10,099 bases of DNA from Bacteroidales bacterium UBA1800 (GTDB taxonomy: Bacteria; Bacteroidota; Bacteroidia; Bacteroidales; VadinHA17), in assembly GCA_002319915.1 (NCBI GenBank), contig DCFQ01000073.1, forward strand, positions 1-10,099, given 5' to 3'. Both the position numbers and the translations under genes were made by a program. The notes under the pieces are model-generated. The model searched no databases. It worked only from the letters and a program-made list of their open reading frames with translations, and was not told the DNA's origin. Each line of letters starts with the position of its first letter. Position 1 is the first letter of the stretch. Of this stretch, positions 1-7,552 are shown one piece after another.

Positions 1-42
1 ACTCACACCTCACAACTCACATCTCACTACTCCCTACCTCCC
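1..42. repeat. Degenerate 7-bp tandem repeat
   Basis: The first 42 bases read as successive heptamers ACTCACA, CCTCACA, ACTCACA, TCTCACT, ACTCCCT, ACCTCCC. The first four are close copies and the last two have decayed. The array stops three bases before the stop codon of the minus-strand serine hydrolase gene and runs off the left edge, so its full length is unknown. It has no coding potential that I can support. Short tandem arrays of this kind also flank the four-helix-bundle gene at the right end of the window, though with different units. Confidence 0.6.
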
Positions 43-45
43 TCT

Positions 46-1401
46 TCACCTGATCGTCATCAGGATATCCCTCAGCAGGGAATCGAAATCCATCTCCCCA
101 TTTGGTTTCGGGGAATAGCCCAGCTCGACAACGACAAGCTCCTTCGACGGTATAATGAAGATCATCTGTCCGTCATGCCCTTCGCAGCTGAACATATCCC
201 CGGGTGCCGAGGGGTATCTTTTGCTCCTGTTAAGCCAGAACAGCGAGCCGTACTTTCCGTCACTGGCTGAGGCAGGGGTCACCGTGTATCTGACCCATCC
301 TTCGGGGAGCATCCGGTTTCCCAGAATGACCCCGTCATTAAGGTAAAGCAGGCCAAACCTGGCATAATCCCTTGCGGTGAGGTACAAATAGGATGATCCG
401 ACGAACATACCTTCACCATCGACCTCAAAAACAGCGTCTTCTATGCCGATCTTTTCAAACAGGCTGTCATGCGCAAAATCATAATATGCAGAGTCATCCG
501 GAAACTCCTTCCTGACCAGGTGGCTCACGATGTTTGCGCTACCCGATGAATAATACCATTTTGTACCGGGCGCAGATCTGGCAGGCTGTTCGTATGCATA
601 CCGGCTCATATCCTCCTTGCAGTGGAGCATGACCGTGACGTCGGAACGGTTGCCGTAGTCTTCATTCCATTTAAGTCCGCTCTGCATCTGCATCAGGTCA
701 TTCACGCTAATCCTGTTCCTCGGATCATTCTTCCATTCATCGATAGCGGCCGGGTCATTAATATCCATCCGTCCTTCCCTGACAAGCACTCCCACAAACG
801 CGTTCATGAAGCTTTTTGCCATTGACCAGCTGAGGAATCTGGTTTTGGGGCCGAACCCGGGCTTATATGCTTCAGCAACAGGGACGTCTTTGTAAATGAC
901 CATGAATGCATAAGCGTTTCCCCTGTAGGAATTCGAATCGATCAGCCTGCTCTTCACGATATCTAGAGCTTTCGTGTCGAGCCCTGATGGAACGGAATCG
1001 GGCAGAATGTTTCCGATCGGCCACTTCAGCGAATCGGGCAAGTAAATCGGGACCTCGCGGGGAAATTCAACCTTTTTCAGCTCTTCCTCTGTTACGCCTC
1101 TTAAAAGAGTTGCTCCGAAACCATCACGGTACACAGCTTTTGACTTTCCCCAGAGGAACCTGCTGGTCACGCTTTTATCCTTAAAGTCTACACTGTTCTT
1201 CGTATATTTTATGAATGAGAAATTAAGGTCGGCAGATTCAACACTTTCAGGCTGCCGGCACGAAACAAACACATCCGAGCAGAGATTCTTGGCAGCATAC
1301 CCTGTGATTATGGGAAGCAGGGAGTTCAAGTAAACTGCAGCACCTATCAGGGCAGCTCCGAGGATGAGGGATACAATGTAAAGGGTTCGTTTTATTTTCA
1401 T
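46..1401 (-). CDS. Membrane-anchored serine hydrolase, beta-lactamase class C family
   Basis: This 451-residue protein belongs to the beta-lactamase-related serine hydrolases (COG1680), which include class C beta-lactamases, DD-peptidases, esterases and 6-aminohexanoate-dimer hydrolase. Residues 7-26 form a hydrophobic segment after KIKR, so it is probably a signal anchor facing the periplasm. The catalytic SxxK motif is S193-M-A-K196. A tyrosine motif YYSSGSAN at 283-290 takes the place of YxN, and an HDG triad at 409-411 takes the place of KTG. PGTKWYYSSG resembles the hydrolase/esterase branch more than true beta-lactamases, so antibiotic resistance is not implied and the substrate is unknown. 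Residues about 34-120 form an N-terminal extension with two cysteines, C41 and C48. The gene is last in the probable operon, 26 bases after the Memo-like gene. The ATG at 1401 directly precedes the signal segment, which supports that start. Confidence 0.88.
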   Translation of the reverse strand: MKIKRTLYIVSLILGAALIGAAVYLNSLLPIITGYAAKNLCSDVFVSCRQPESVESADLNFSFIKYTKNSVDFKDKSVTSRFLWGKSKAVYRDGFGATLLRGVTEEELKKVEFPREVPIYLPDSLKWPIGNILPDSVPSGLDTKALDIVKSRLIDSNSYRGNAYAFMVIYKDVPVAEAYKPGFGPKTRFLSWSMAKSFMNAFVGVLVREGRMDINDPAAIDEWKNDPRNRISVNDLMQMQSGLKWNEDYGNRSDVTVMLHCKEDMSRYAYEQPARSAPGTKWYYSSGSANIVSHLVRKEFPDDSAYYDFAHDSLFEKIGIEDAVFEVDGEGMFVGSSYLYLTARDYARFGLLYLNDGVILGNRMLPEGWVRYTVTPASASDGKYGSLFWLNRSKRYPSAPGDMFSCEGHDGQMIFIIPSKELVVVELGYSPKPNGEMDFDSLLRDILMTIR

Positions 1402-1427
1402 ATGTAAGATGTTTTATAGTCTGCTGG

Positions 1428-2534
1428 TTAACGGTAGCCGAGGGCGGCATACCCCACCCAGTGGCAGTTTGTTGCGATCGCGGTCCTTCCCATTCGCAAA
1501 TCATCCACGGGAATATGCCGTGAGGTGATGCTGGTCGAATACCCGATAATCTCGCCGTTCAATGGCTTTGATCCGTTCAGGTACCATCCTGTAAGCAAAG
1601 CGAACGGGACACAATACCTGCCGCACCATGTCCACCTGTACTCCCTGTAATTGGCCGGATCCACCGTGAATGAACTGAAAAGCCTCGCACTGGACGTATC
1701 AACCCTTCCTGCAAGGCAACTGTCGATAATGCCCTTTTCATGGGCCATGGCTCTCATGTTGCCTGCAGGGTCACACCCGAATAATGCCATATCGGCACCG
1801 CCCCAGTCCTCGTTGCCGTAATGAACAGCATCGGTGGTGACCACGACGGCAAAATCACGGCCCCACTCCCACCGGTGCTTCCTGGCGGTATTCTCCAGAG
1901 CTTCGGCAAATGCTTTGGCACACTGATCCATACGGTCAGCATCCATGACGGGGATCAGCACCGGGACAATGGATATATCCCTGTTAAAGTACTGAAGGAA
2001 CGGGATTAGTGCCTCCAGCGAATGCTCCACACTCTGCAGGGTATCACTCACTATGGCAAACTTGTGCTTAAGCTGGTCAAAGATCTCCATATTTGCTCCG
2101 GAAACCGGAACCCCCTTCCATGGACCTTTCCAGGCGGAAAAGGAACCGAACACGATTGAATCCGCGATTCCAAGCCTGGCAGCTTTGTGGGCGACACCAA
2201 TAAGTACCAGATTTCTGGCTTTTATATTTTGAAGAACTTCAGGGTAAAGCTTTCCGACATAAGTATAGTCGTCATGCGGACAGAGGGCCAGTTTCCACGG
2301 ATCCCCTTCACGCTTCTCCCATCCTTCCCTGTCGATCCTGAACATAAGGGAATCCATCTGCCAAGGAAGATGAGCAAACCCAACCGTATCAACCAGTCCC
2401 CTGGTACCCCTCCCGGGACCAGCAGCCTGTTTATGGTGGGTACAGACACCGGTGACAGCCATAATAATTGCAAGGACAAGGAAAACAGTCACCCCGTTTA
2501 CCTGTATGAACTTTAGGTTTAGCTTACTCATCAT
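1428..2534 (-). CDS. Memo family protein (AmmeMemoRadiSam protein B-like), exported
   Basis: This 368-residue protein shows the Memo fold signatures in order: PHDDYTYVG (86-94), GVAHK (113-117), VEHSLEALIPFL (169-180), TTDAVHYG (233-240), WCGR (303-306) and a C-terminal WVGYAALGY. H87, H116, H238 and C304 fit the metal-site and active-site positions known in Memo proteins; human MEMO1 binds a metal through two histidines and a cysteine. Memo resembles extradiol dioxygenases, but its bacterial reaction is not settled. The usual bacterial partners, AMMECR1 and a radical SAM protein, are not in this window. Residues 14-30 are strongly hydrophobic, so the protein is probably exported or anchored, which is odd because most Memo proteins are cytoplasmic. 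The segment ending in VTGVC31 is a poor lipobox. The gene starts 7 bases after the CotH-like gene. The first ATG (2534) is immediately followed by a second (2531), and either could be used. Confidence 0.82.
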   Translation of the reverse strand: MMSKLNLKFIQVNGVTVFLVLAIIMAVTGVCTHHKQAAGPGRGTRGLVDTVGFAHLPWQMDSLMFRIDREGWEKREGDPWKLALCPHDDYTYVGKLYPEVLQNIKARNLVLIGVAHKAARLGIADSIVFGSFSAWKGPWKGVPVSGANMEIFDQLKHKFAIVSDTLQSVEHSLEALIPFLQYFNRDISIVPVLIPVMDADRMDQCAKAFAEALENTARKHRWEWGRDFAVVVTTDAVHYGNEDWGGADMALFGCDPAGNMRAMAHEKGIIDSCLAGRVDTSSARLFSSFTVDPANYREYRWTWCGRYCVPFALLTGWYLNGSKPLNGEIIGYSTSITSRHIPVDDLRMGRTAIATNCHWVGYAALGYR

Positions 2535-2541
2535 ATCAGTT

Positions 2542-4827
2542 TTACTGCCTTGAACTTATGATTATCTTTTTTCTTCCGATAATCCTGGAATCCTGAGTGA
2601 GTCTCAGGATATAATATCCTGCAGGCACTCCGCTTATATCGCTGCTGAAATACTGGTACCCCGTTGCTGCAGGAATAAACTGTGTGATATAAGCAGGTTT
2701 TCCCGAAAGGTCAAATATCTCCATCCGGACCTCGATTAAGGAGCTAAGGTAAAAAGAAAGATTAATTATCGAACTCGCAGGATTGGGATAAACAAGTACA
2801 TCGGTAGTCAATTCATGGTTTCCAGTATTTTCAGCAGCGGTTATATTGTTGTCTATCCAGTCCATCCTGGCGCTGATCCAGGATTTCAGCCAGTCAACCT
2901 CCTCCCCGTATGTAGACCCTACAAAGTAATTGGGCCATATATATGTTCCGATCACCGGCCACCTCGAAAAGTTCCTGTCCACTGACTCTCCCAGATAGTC
3001 GATCGTGTTGTCGATATATGCCATAACCGAATCGGTATCAAATGGCCCTTTCCGCAGTTCCCGCCACCTGCTTACGAAGGCGGTCCTGTACCTGGAATCC
3101 TGCATGAAGGTGTACCACCAGTGGATGCGTCCTCCGTAATCACTGCTGTATTTAGGATAGAGCCATGTATCGGTCTGAAGATTGAAGTCAGTGTAATCCT
3201 CATTGCCGTAACCGAGATCAAAATCCCAGAGAGGGCCTGCATGAAGCTTTCCTCCGTTGGAGTCCTTGTCCTTGTAAAAGTAGGTGCTCAGCCTGTAACC
3301 GTCAACATTGTTCGTGATCTCCTGGATGATCTGGCAGTCGACGAAGGAATTTACATCGACAAACTTCCTGAAGCCTGTTGCCGGATCACTGAAGCTGCTG
3401 CTGCCGATTGCATTATCGGCCTCGGTCAAAAAGTTTTTTATGTACTCTTTCTGTTGAGGCACAATGACATCCAAATCAGGATATACATATGTAAACTTAT
3501 AGTTGTCCGTGATATGTTTATGGGTGGAAGGTGTAATCTCAAAATACTGTTCAGGCGTCAGGTCCCACAGCTTGTCAGCCTTAATGATGTATCCGCCGGT
3601 CAGATCATCTCCTGTAATCTCATCCGGCTTCAGCTTTGCGATATCCACCCGCTCCTTCCCTCGTTTTATCTTTTCTATCAGCATATACATCCCGCTGTAG
3701 TCCCCGTTGATGAAAACTTCACAGAACCGGAAGCGGTGATGCCAGTCTCTTGCAATCCTCCGTCCGAGATAATATGTAAGGGCATTTCTCATCAGCGATT
3801 TGTCAGAATAGAGGGCATAAAGCACCCAGTCTGATTCTGCAGGCATTCCAAGCAGGCTGACGCTTGAATCCGCACCCGATTCATTGCGGATCTCAAGGGA
3901 ATAGCTTTTTTTGGGGAACATCTGCGACGACTGACCCCTGATCTTTATTCCTGCGTTTCCATTGTAATCTGTTCCTTCCTGGAAAAAGAAGTTCATTTCC
4001 CCTGCATGATTGTTTATTACCTTCAGCTCTGACGTTACTCTCTCCCCGCTGTAAATCGTCTGGCCATGAGTATTAACCGATATCACAGGCAGGAAAGATC
4101 CCTGCTGGTACGGGTCATTGAACCACGCCGGCACCGGCCGGTAGTTGTGGAAATCATCCCTTATTCCGAGTGTGAGGAATGTGGTTGAGGAAAGATCAGA
4201 AGAAGTTGCGCTGCAGTTATGGACCTGCAGGGCCAGGCTATTTTCACCCGACTTAAGGCAGGTCCGCAGCATTTCAGGTGAAATTATGAACTGTGCCGGC
4301 ACCCCGCCCAGTGGAAGCTGAGCTTCATAGGTCGGAATCTCTGCCAGTTCATCAAAAGGCGGGGGGATGCCTGGAGTCCCGATATTTGCCCTGGCAATTT
4401 CCACTCCATTGAGATATGCCACAAACCCGTCGTCAAAGTCGACGTTCAGGATAGCCGTATAAATGGCCGAAGTATCGGCAATGTTGAACCTGATGCGCAT
4501 GTAAACTGAGACCGTCTGGTCAATTACCGTGGAATCGTCCCCGTCGCCGTACCCTATTCCGCCTGCCCCTTGTGCCCATCCCGAGTCGTCAAATCCCGGA
4601 TCCTTCCAGTTTGCCGGTGGTTCGGAGACCCCTGGCATATACCTCCAGATATCTCCTGCCGTGATCACTGTTTCCCAGTGGTTGACATCCGTTCCCTGGC
4701 AGCCGGCCTTGTGTACTGTCAGGATCAGAAGCAACAAGGAGATCAAATACCTCGTGGATTGACCGGCTTTCAGCCCCGGCAGGCCGTGCCGGAAATGCTT
4801 CACCACATTAACTTCATCTGCAAACAT
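2542..4827 (-). CDS. Secreted CotH-family protein with T9SS sorting domain
   Basis: This 761-residue protein has an N-terminal export signal with its hydrophobic core at about 27-38. A beta-sandwich-like module follows at about 48-225 (WKDPGFDDSGW, then VDFDDGFVAYLNGVEIA), of the type often found before CotH domains. The CotH domain spans about 247-610: IKIRGQSSQMFPKKSY (294-309), SDWVLYALYSDKSLMRNAL (332-350), EVFINGDYSGMYMLIEK (370-386) and GPLWDFDLGYGN (531-542). CotH proteins are atypical kinases; the Bacillus spore-coat member phosphorylates coat proteins. Residues about 676-761 form a Bacteroidota type A T9SS C-terminal sorting domain starting VYPNPAS, so the protein is probably exported and held on the surface or released. 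The signal core begins unusually late; GTG codons at residues 8 and 9 are alternative starts, but the ATG at 4827 is the only upstream ATG. It is the first gene of the probable operon. The substrate is unknown. Confidence 0.85.
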   Translation of the reverse strand: MFADEVNVVKHFRHGLPGLKAGQSTRYLISLLLLILTVHKAGCQGTDVNHWETVITAGDIWRYMPGVSEPPANWKDPGFDDSGWAQGAGGIGYGDGDDSTVIDQTVSVYMRIRFNIADTSAIYTAILNVDFDDGFVAYLNGVEIARANIGTPGIPPPFDELAEIPTYEAQLPLGGVPAQFIISPEMLRTCLKSGENSLALQVHNCSATSSDLSSTTFLTLGIRDDFHNYRPVPAWFNDPYQQGSFLPVISVNTHGQTIYSGERVTSELKVINNHAGEMNFFFQEGTDYNGNAGIKIRGQSSQMFPKKSYSLEIRNESGADSSVSLLGMPAESDWVLYALYSDKSLMRNALTYYLGRRIARDWHHRFRFCEVFINGDYSGMYMLIEKIKRGKERVDIAKLKPDEITGDDLTGGYIIKADKLWDLTPEQYFEITPSTHKHITDNYKFTYVYPDLDVIVPQQKEYIKNFLTEADNAIGSSSFSDPATGFRKFVDVNSFVDCQIIQEITNNVDGYRLSTYFYKDKDSNGGKLHAGPLWDFDLGYGNEDYTDFNLQTDTWLYPKYSSDYGGRIHWWYTFMQDSRYRTAFVSRWRELRKGPFDTDSVMAYIDNTIDYLGESVDRNFSRWPVIGTYIWPNYFVGSTYGEEVDWLKSWISARMDWIDNNITAAENTGNHELTTDVLVYPNPASSIINLSFYLSSLIEVRMEIFDLSGKPAYITQFIPAATGYQYFSSDISGVPAGYYILRLTQDSRIIGRKKIIISSRQ

Positions 4828-4904
4828 TTGGTATATCAGGTTGTTATCTTATCGCCTGGAAGGTTACTAAAGATAACTAAAAAACCAGGTTTCAGATTGT
4901 ACTG

Positions 4905-4942
4905 GTTCTGAACAAAAATGCTTATTTTGTTCACATAAGAAC
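4905..4942. promoter_or_regulatory. Cluster of GTTC/GAAC inverted repeats, possible operator
   Basis: In the divergent intergenic region, GTTC lies at 4905-4908 and 4929-4932, and GAAC at 4910-4913 and 4939-4942. The centre is an 8-bp perfect inverted repeat, GAACAAAA (4910-4917) and TTTTGTTC (4925-4932), with a 7-base spacer. A near-match to the Bacteroidota -7 box, TTATTTTG (4922-4929), lies inside it on the plus strand, with TTG at 4897-4899 a rather long 22 bases upstream. A second inverted repeat, GTTATCTT (4843-4850) and AAGATAAC (4870-4877), lies nearer the CotH-like gene. The arrangement looks regulatory, but no regulator is identified and chance in AT-rich DNA is possible. Confidence 0.3.
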
Positions 4943-4961
4943 ACATAAAGGTTAACAAGGA

Positions 4962-5639
4962 ATGATACAGATTAAAAAGCCGACCCTCGATTTTCTAGCC
5001 GACCTGAGGGATCATAACGACAGGGACTGGTTCCAGAAGAACCGCAAGAGATACGAGGATGCGAAAAACAACTTCGAGCAATTTGTCCAAGAACTGATTA
5101 CCGGCATTTCGGAATTTGATCCCATCCTTAAAGGCCTTGAGGCTAAAACATGCACCTACAGGATATACAGGGACATCCGCTTCTCCAACGACAAAACCAT
5201 ATACAAATCGCATATGGGTGCATTCATTGTCAGGGGCGGCAAGAACAACGGCAGCAAGTATGCAGGTTATTATTTTCATATCGAACCCGGGAACAACAGT
5301 ATGATTGCGGGCGGGGCTTATATGCCTCCGACACCATGGCTTACCTCGATCAGGGAGAATATAGGCGAAAATGGTGACAGGCTTCTGAAGATCATTACTG
5401 ACAAAGGCTTCACGGATTATTTCGGAGACCTGGAGGGAGAGAAGCTCAAAACTGCTCCCAAGGGATTCCCAAAGGACCATAAGTATATCGAACTGCTTAA
5501 GATGAAGAGCTACCTGGCTGCCAGGACCATAAATGACAATGAGGTTCTCGGAGCAGGCTGCTATGACCTGGTACTGAAAGGTGCAGGAATTATGAAGCCG
5601 CTGAATGATTTTCTCAATGACTACGAAGCCTGGGGATGA
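4962..5639 (+). CDS. DUF2461 domain-containing protein (TIGR02453 family)
   Basis: This 225-residue protein matches the DUF2461 family over its whole length and at its usual size. Recognisable blocks are NDRDWFQKNRKRY (19-31), YRIYRDIRFSNDKTIYK (about 66-82) and APKGFPKDHKYIELLKMKS in the last third. There is no signal peptide or membrane segment, so it is probably cytosolic. The biochemical role of the family is not established. The gene is transcribed alone, divergently from the CotH-Memo-hydrolase unit, and converges on typA with a 14-base gap. The ATG at 4962 is the natural start because the conserved N-terminal part begins within ten residues of it. A purine stretch AAGGA sits directly against the ATG, too close for a normal Shine-Dalgarno site. 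Confidence 0.88.
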   Translation: MIQIKKPTLDFLADLRDHNDRDWFQKNRKRYEDAKNNFEQFVQELITGISEFDPILKGLEAKTCTYRIYRDIRFSNDKTIYKSHMGAFIVRGGKNNGSKYAGYYFHIEPGNNSMIAGGAYMPPTPWLTSIRENIGENGDRLLKIITDKGFTDYFGDLEGEKLKTAPKGFPKDHKYIELLKMKSYLAARTINDNEVLGAGCYDLVLKGAGIMKPLNDFLNDYEAWG

Positions 5640-5653
5640 TCATTTAACTCTGT

Positions 5654-7438
5654 TCAGAATGATTTAACCATGCCCGGGATCTTTCTAATCCTGAGATTCA
5701 ACGGCGTAACTTCCAGGTATTCATCATCCTTGATCTGTTCCATGGATTCCTCCAGGGTGAAGCTGAGCTTAGGTGAGATCTTAAGGCTCTCATCCGATCC
5801 GGAAGCCCTCATGTTGGTAAGCTTTTTTCCCTTGACAATATTCACCTCTATATCATTGGACCTGCTGTTCTCTCCCACTACCTGTCCCCTGTAGACATAT
5901 TCCCCGGGATCGATATAGAACCTTCCCCTGTCCTGCAGCCTGTCGATGGCGTAGCCTGTGGCATTTCCCTGTTCAATTGAAATAAGCGAACCGTTTTGCG
6001 ACGGAAGGAGGTCATCACCCTTGTACTTGTCATATGCCCTGAACCGGTGGTGCATTACGGCTTCCCCGGAAGTGGCGGTCAGCAGGTTATTCCTGAGGCC
6101 GATAAGTCCCCGGGCCGGGATATCGAATTCGAGATGGATCAGGTCGCCCTTGGGTTCTATGACAGTCATTTCACCCTTCCTCATCGTAACGAGCTCGATC
6201 GCTTTGCCCGAGAGTCCCGATGGTACATCAATTGTCAGTGTTTCATATGGTTCACACTTAACCCCGTCAATATCCTTAAGTATTACCTTTGGCTTCCCAA
6301 CCTGGAACTCATATCCTTCCCTTCTCATTGTCTCGATCAGAATTGAAAGATGGAGAATTCCCCTTCCGAATACGTTGAAAGTGTCTTCCGAGCCTGTCTC
6401 TTCAACCTTCAGGGCAAGATTCTTTTCGGTTTCCCTGAAGAGCCTGGTCCGCAAATGCCTTGATGTGACGAGTTTTCCTTCCTTCCCGAAAAGCGGGGAG
6501 TTGTTTATGGTGAAGATCATGCTCATGGTTGGCTCATCGACCTCGATCCTCTGAAGAGCCTCTGGCGAAAGAAGATCGGCCAGCGTATCCCCTATCTCAA
6601 AATCCTCAAGGCCTATAACTGCGCAAAGATCTCCGCAGCCCACCCTATCGGTCCTGACCCTTCCAAGGCCCTCAAAGACATAGAGCTCCTTCACCCTCAC
6701 TTTCTTCACCACACCTTCCCTTTTGCAAAGGGTATATTCGTTCCCTGCCACAATCTCTCCCCTGAAGACCCTGCCGATCGCAATCCTGCCTACATAGCTC
6801 GAATAATCCAGCGAAGCCACCTGCATCTGGGCAGTGCCTTCTATGAATTGCGGCTCCGGTATCTCCTCGATAATGGTATCAAGAAGGGTGGTTATATCTG
6901 ATGAGGGTTTTTTCCAGTCCCTGCTCATCCACCCATACTTTGATGAACCGAAAACTGTCTCGAAATCAAGCTGTTCTTCGGATGCATCGAGGTTGAACAT
7001 CAGTTCGAAAATATCCTGCTGTACCTCATCTGGCCTGCAGTTCTCCTTGTCGACCTTATTAACAACAACAATCGGTTTCAGTCCCAGATTGATGGCTTTG
7101 CCCAGGACAAACCGGGTCTGCGGCATCGGACCCTCGAATGCATCAACAAGCAGCAGCACCCCGTCGGCCATCTTGAGAACCCTCTCGACCTCACCACCGA
7201 AATCAGCGTGCCCCGGCGTATCTATGATGTTTATTTTGACTCCTTTGTAGATTACGGCAACATTCTTTGATATGATAGTTATCCCCCGCTCCCTTTCAAG
7301 GTCGTTGCTGTCGAGTATGAGTTCACCTGCCTCTTTTCGCTGGTCAAGCACCTTGCACTCCTGTATGATCCTGTCAACAAGAGTGGTCTTTCCATGATCG
7401 ACATGGGCAATGATGGCAATATTTCTGATCTTCTGCAT
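5654..7438 (-). CDS. typA: Translational GTPase TypA/BipA
   Basis: This is a ribosome-associated GTPase of the EF-G/LepA superfamily, involved in 50S assembly and stress or low-temperature adaptation. Counting from the ATG at 7438 (594 residues, near the usual length), the GTPase motifs are complete: G1 AHVDHGKT (11-18), G2 RGIT (51-54), G3 DTPGH (73-77) and G4 NKVD (127-130). The EF-Tu domain-2-like region, the EF-G-like domain (FGRGILHLSILIETMRREGYE) and the BipA-specific C-terminal domain (ARGLIGLRNNLLTATSGEA onward) follow. An ATG at 7459 would add seven residues, MQVFSIS, but it lies inside a -7 promoter box (7457-7464), so it would not be on the transcript from that promoter. This favours 7438. 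The gene is divergent from the YtfJ-like gene and convergent with the DUF2461 gene. Confidence 0.97.
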   Translation of the reverse strand: MQKIRNIAIIAHVDHGKTTLVDRIIQECKVLDQRKEAGELILDSNDLERERGITIISKNVAVIYKGVKINIIDTPGHADFGGEVERVLKMADGVLLLVDAFEGPMPQTRFVLGKAINLGLKPIVVVNKVDKENCRPDEVQQDIFELMFNLDASEEQLDFETVFGSSKYGWMSRDWKKPSSDITTLLDTIIEEIPEPQFIEGTAQMQVASLDYSSYVGRIAIGRVFRGEIVAGNEYTLCKREGVVKKVRVKELYVFEGLGRVRTDRVGCGDLCAVIGLEDFEIGDTLADLLSPEALQRIEVDEPTMSMIFTINNSPLFGKEGKLVTSRHLRTRLFRETEKNLALKVEETGSEDTFNVFGRGILHLSILIETMRREGYEFQVGKPKVILKDIDGVKCEPYETLTIDVPSGLSGKAIELVTMRKGEMTVIEPKGDLIHLEFDIPARGLIGLRNNLLTATSGEAVMHHRFRAYDKYKGDDLLPSQNGSLISIEQGNATGYAIDRLQDRGRFYIDPGEYVYRGQVVGENSRSNDIEVNIVKGKKLTNMRASGSDESLKISPKLSFTLEESMEQIKDDEYLEVTPLNLRIRKIPGMVKSF

Positions 7439-7456
7439 AGAAATTGAAAAGACCTG

Positions 7457-7464
7457 CAAAAGTA
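7457..7464 (-). promoter_or_regulatory. Candidate -7 box for typA (TACTTTTG)
   Basis: On the minus strand, TACTTTTG fits the Bacteroidota -7 consensus TAnnTTTG exactly and lies 18 bases upstream of the typA ATG at 7438. Transcription would start a few bases downstream, at about 7450, leaving a short leader. No TTG is present at the expected -33 distance, so only half of the promoter is recognisable. The box helps to decide the typA start. Confidence 0.5.
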
Positions 7465-7552
7465 ATATTGTTGGCCGTATTAATGTTAAAAGCGATAAAA
7501 TTAATTTGTTTGAAAAATTTCATATATTACACAAATTTTAAAAACTGACCGT

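Larger units (their letters stand above)
46..4827 (-). other. Probable three-gene operon: CotH-like, Memo-like, serine hydrolase
   Basis: Three minus-strand genes follow one another with gaps of 7 bases (2535-2541) and 26 bases (1402-1427), and no hairpin with a T tract lies between them. This spacing supports one transcript starting upstream of 4827. Each product carries an N-terminal hydrophobic segment, so all three probably act outside the cytoplasm. I see no strong TAnnTTTG box upstream of 4827. The best near-matches on the minus strand in 4828-4961 each have one mismatch and lack a spaced TTG. Operon status is inferred from spacing and strand only. Confidence 0.6.

Noticed and set aside
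46..1401. Class C beta-lactamase resistance gene
   Set aside because: SxxK is present, but the YSSG and HDG motifs and the N-terminal extension fit the broad hydrolase/esterase group, and no AmpR-like regulator is adjacent.
1428..2534. Lipoprotein signal in the Memo-like protein (VTGVC at 27-31)
   Set aside because: Valine before the cysteine and glycine at -2 fit the lipobox poorly; an ordinary signal or anchor is equally likely.
3121..3834. Plus-strand open frame of 237 codons inside the CotH-like gene
   Set aside because: It is antisense to the conserved CotH domain, shows no family motif, and its composition is what the opposite strand of a real gene gives.
4995..5480. Minus-strand open frame of 161 codons inside the DUF2461 gene
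   Set aside because: The plus-strand frame matches a known family end to end; this is its shadow.
5636..5664. Bidirectional terminator between the DUF2461 gene and typA
   Set aside because: Only a 6-bp inverted repeat (ATCATT/AATGAT) with a 13-base loop and no T tract is present, too weak to call.
5958..6554. Plus-strand open frame of 198 codons inside typA
   Set aside because: It is antisense to well-conserved TypA domains and has no recognisable motif.
7465..7552. Promoter for the YtfJ-like gene
   Set aside because: The best candidate, TTAATTTG (7501-7508), has one mismatch and no TTG at a proper distance, so I did not list it.
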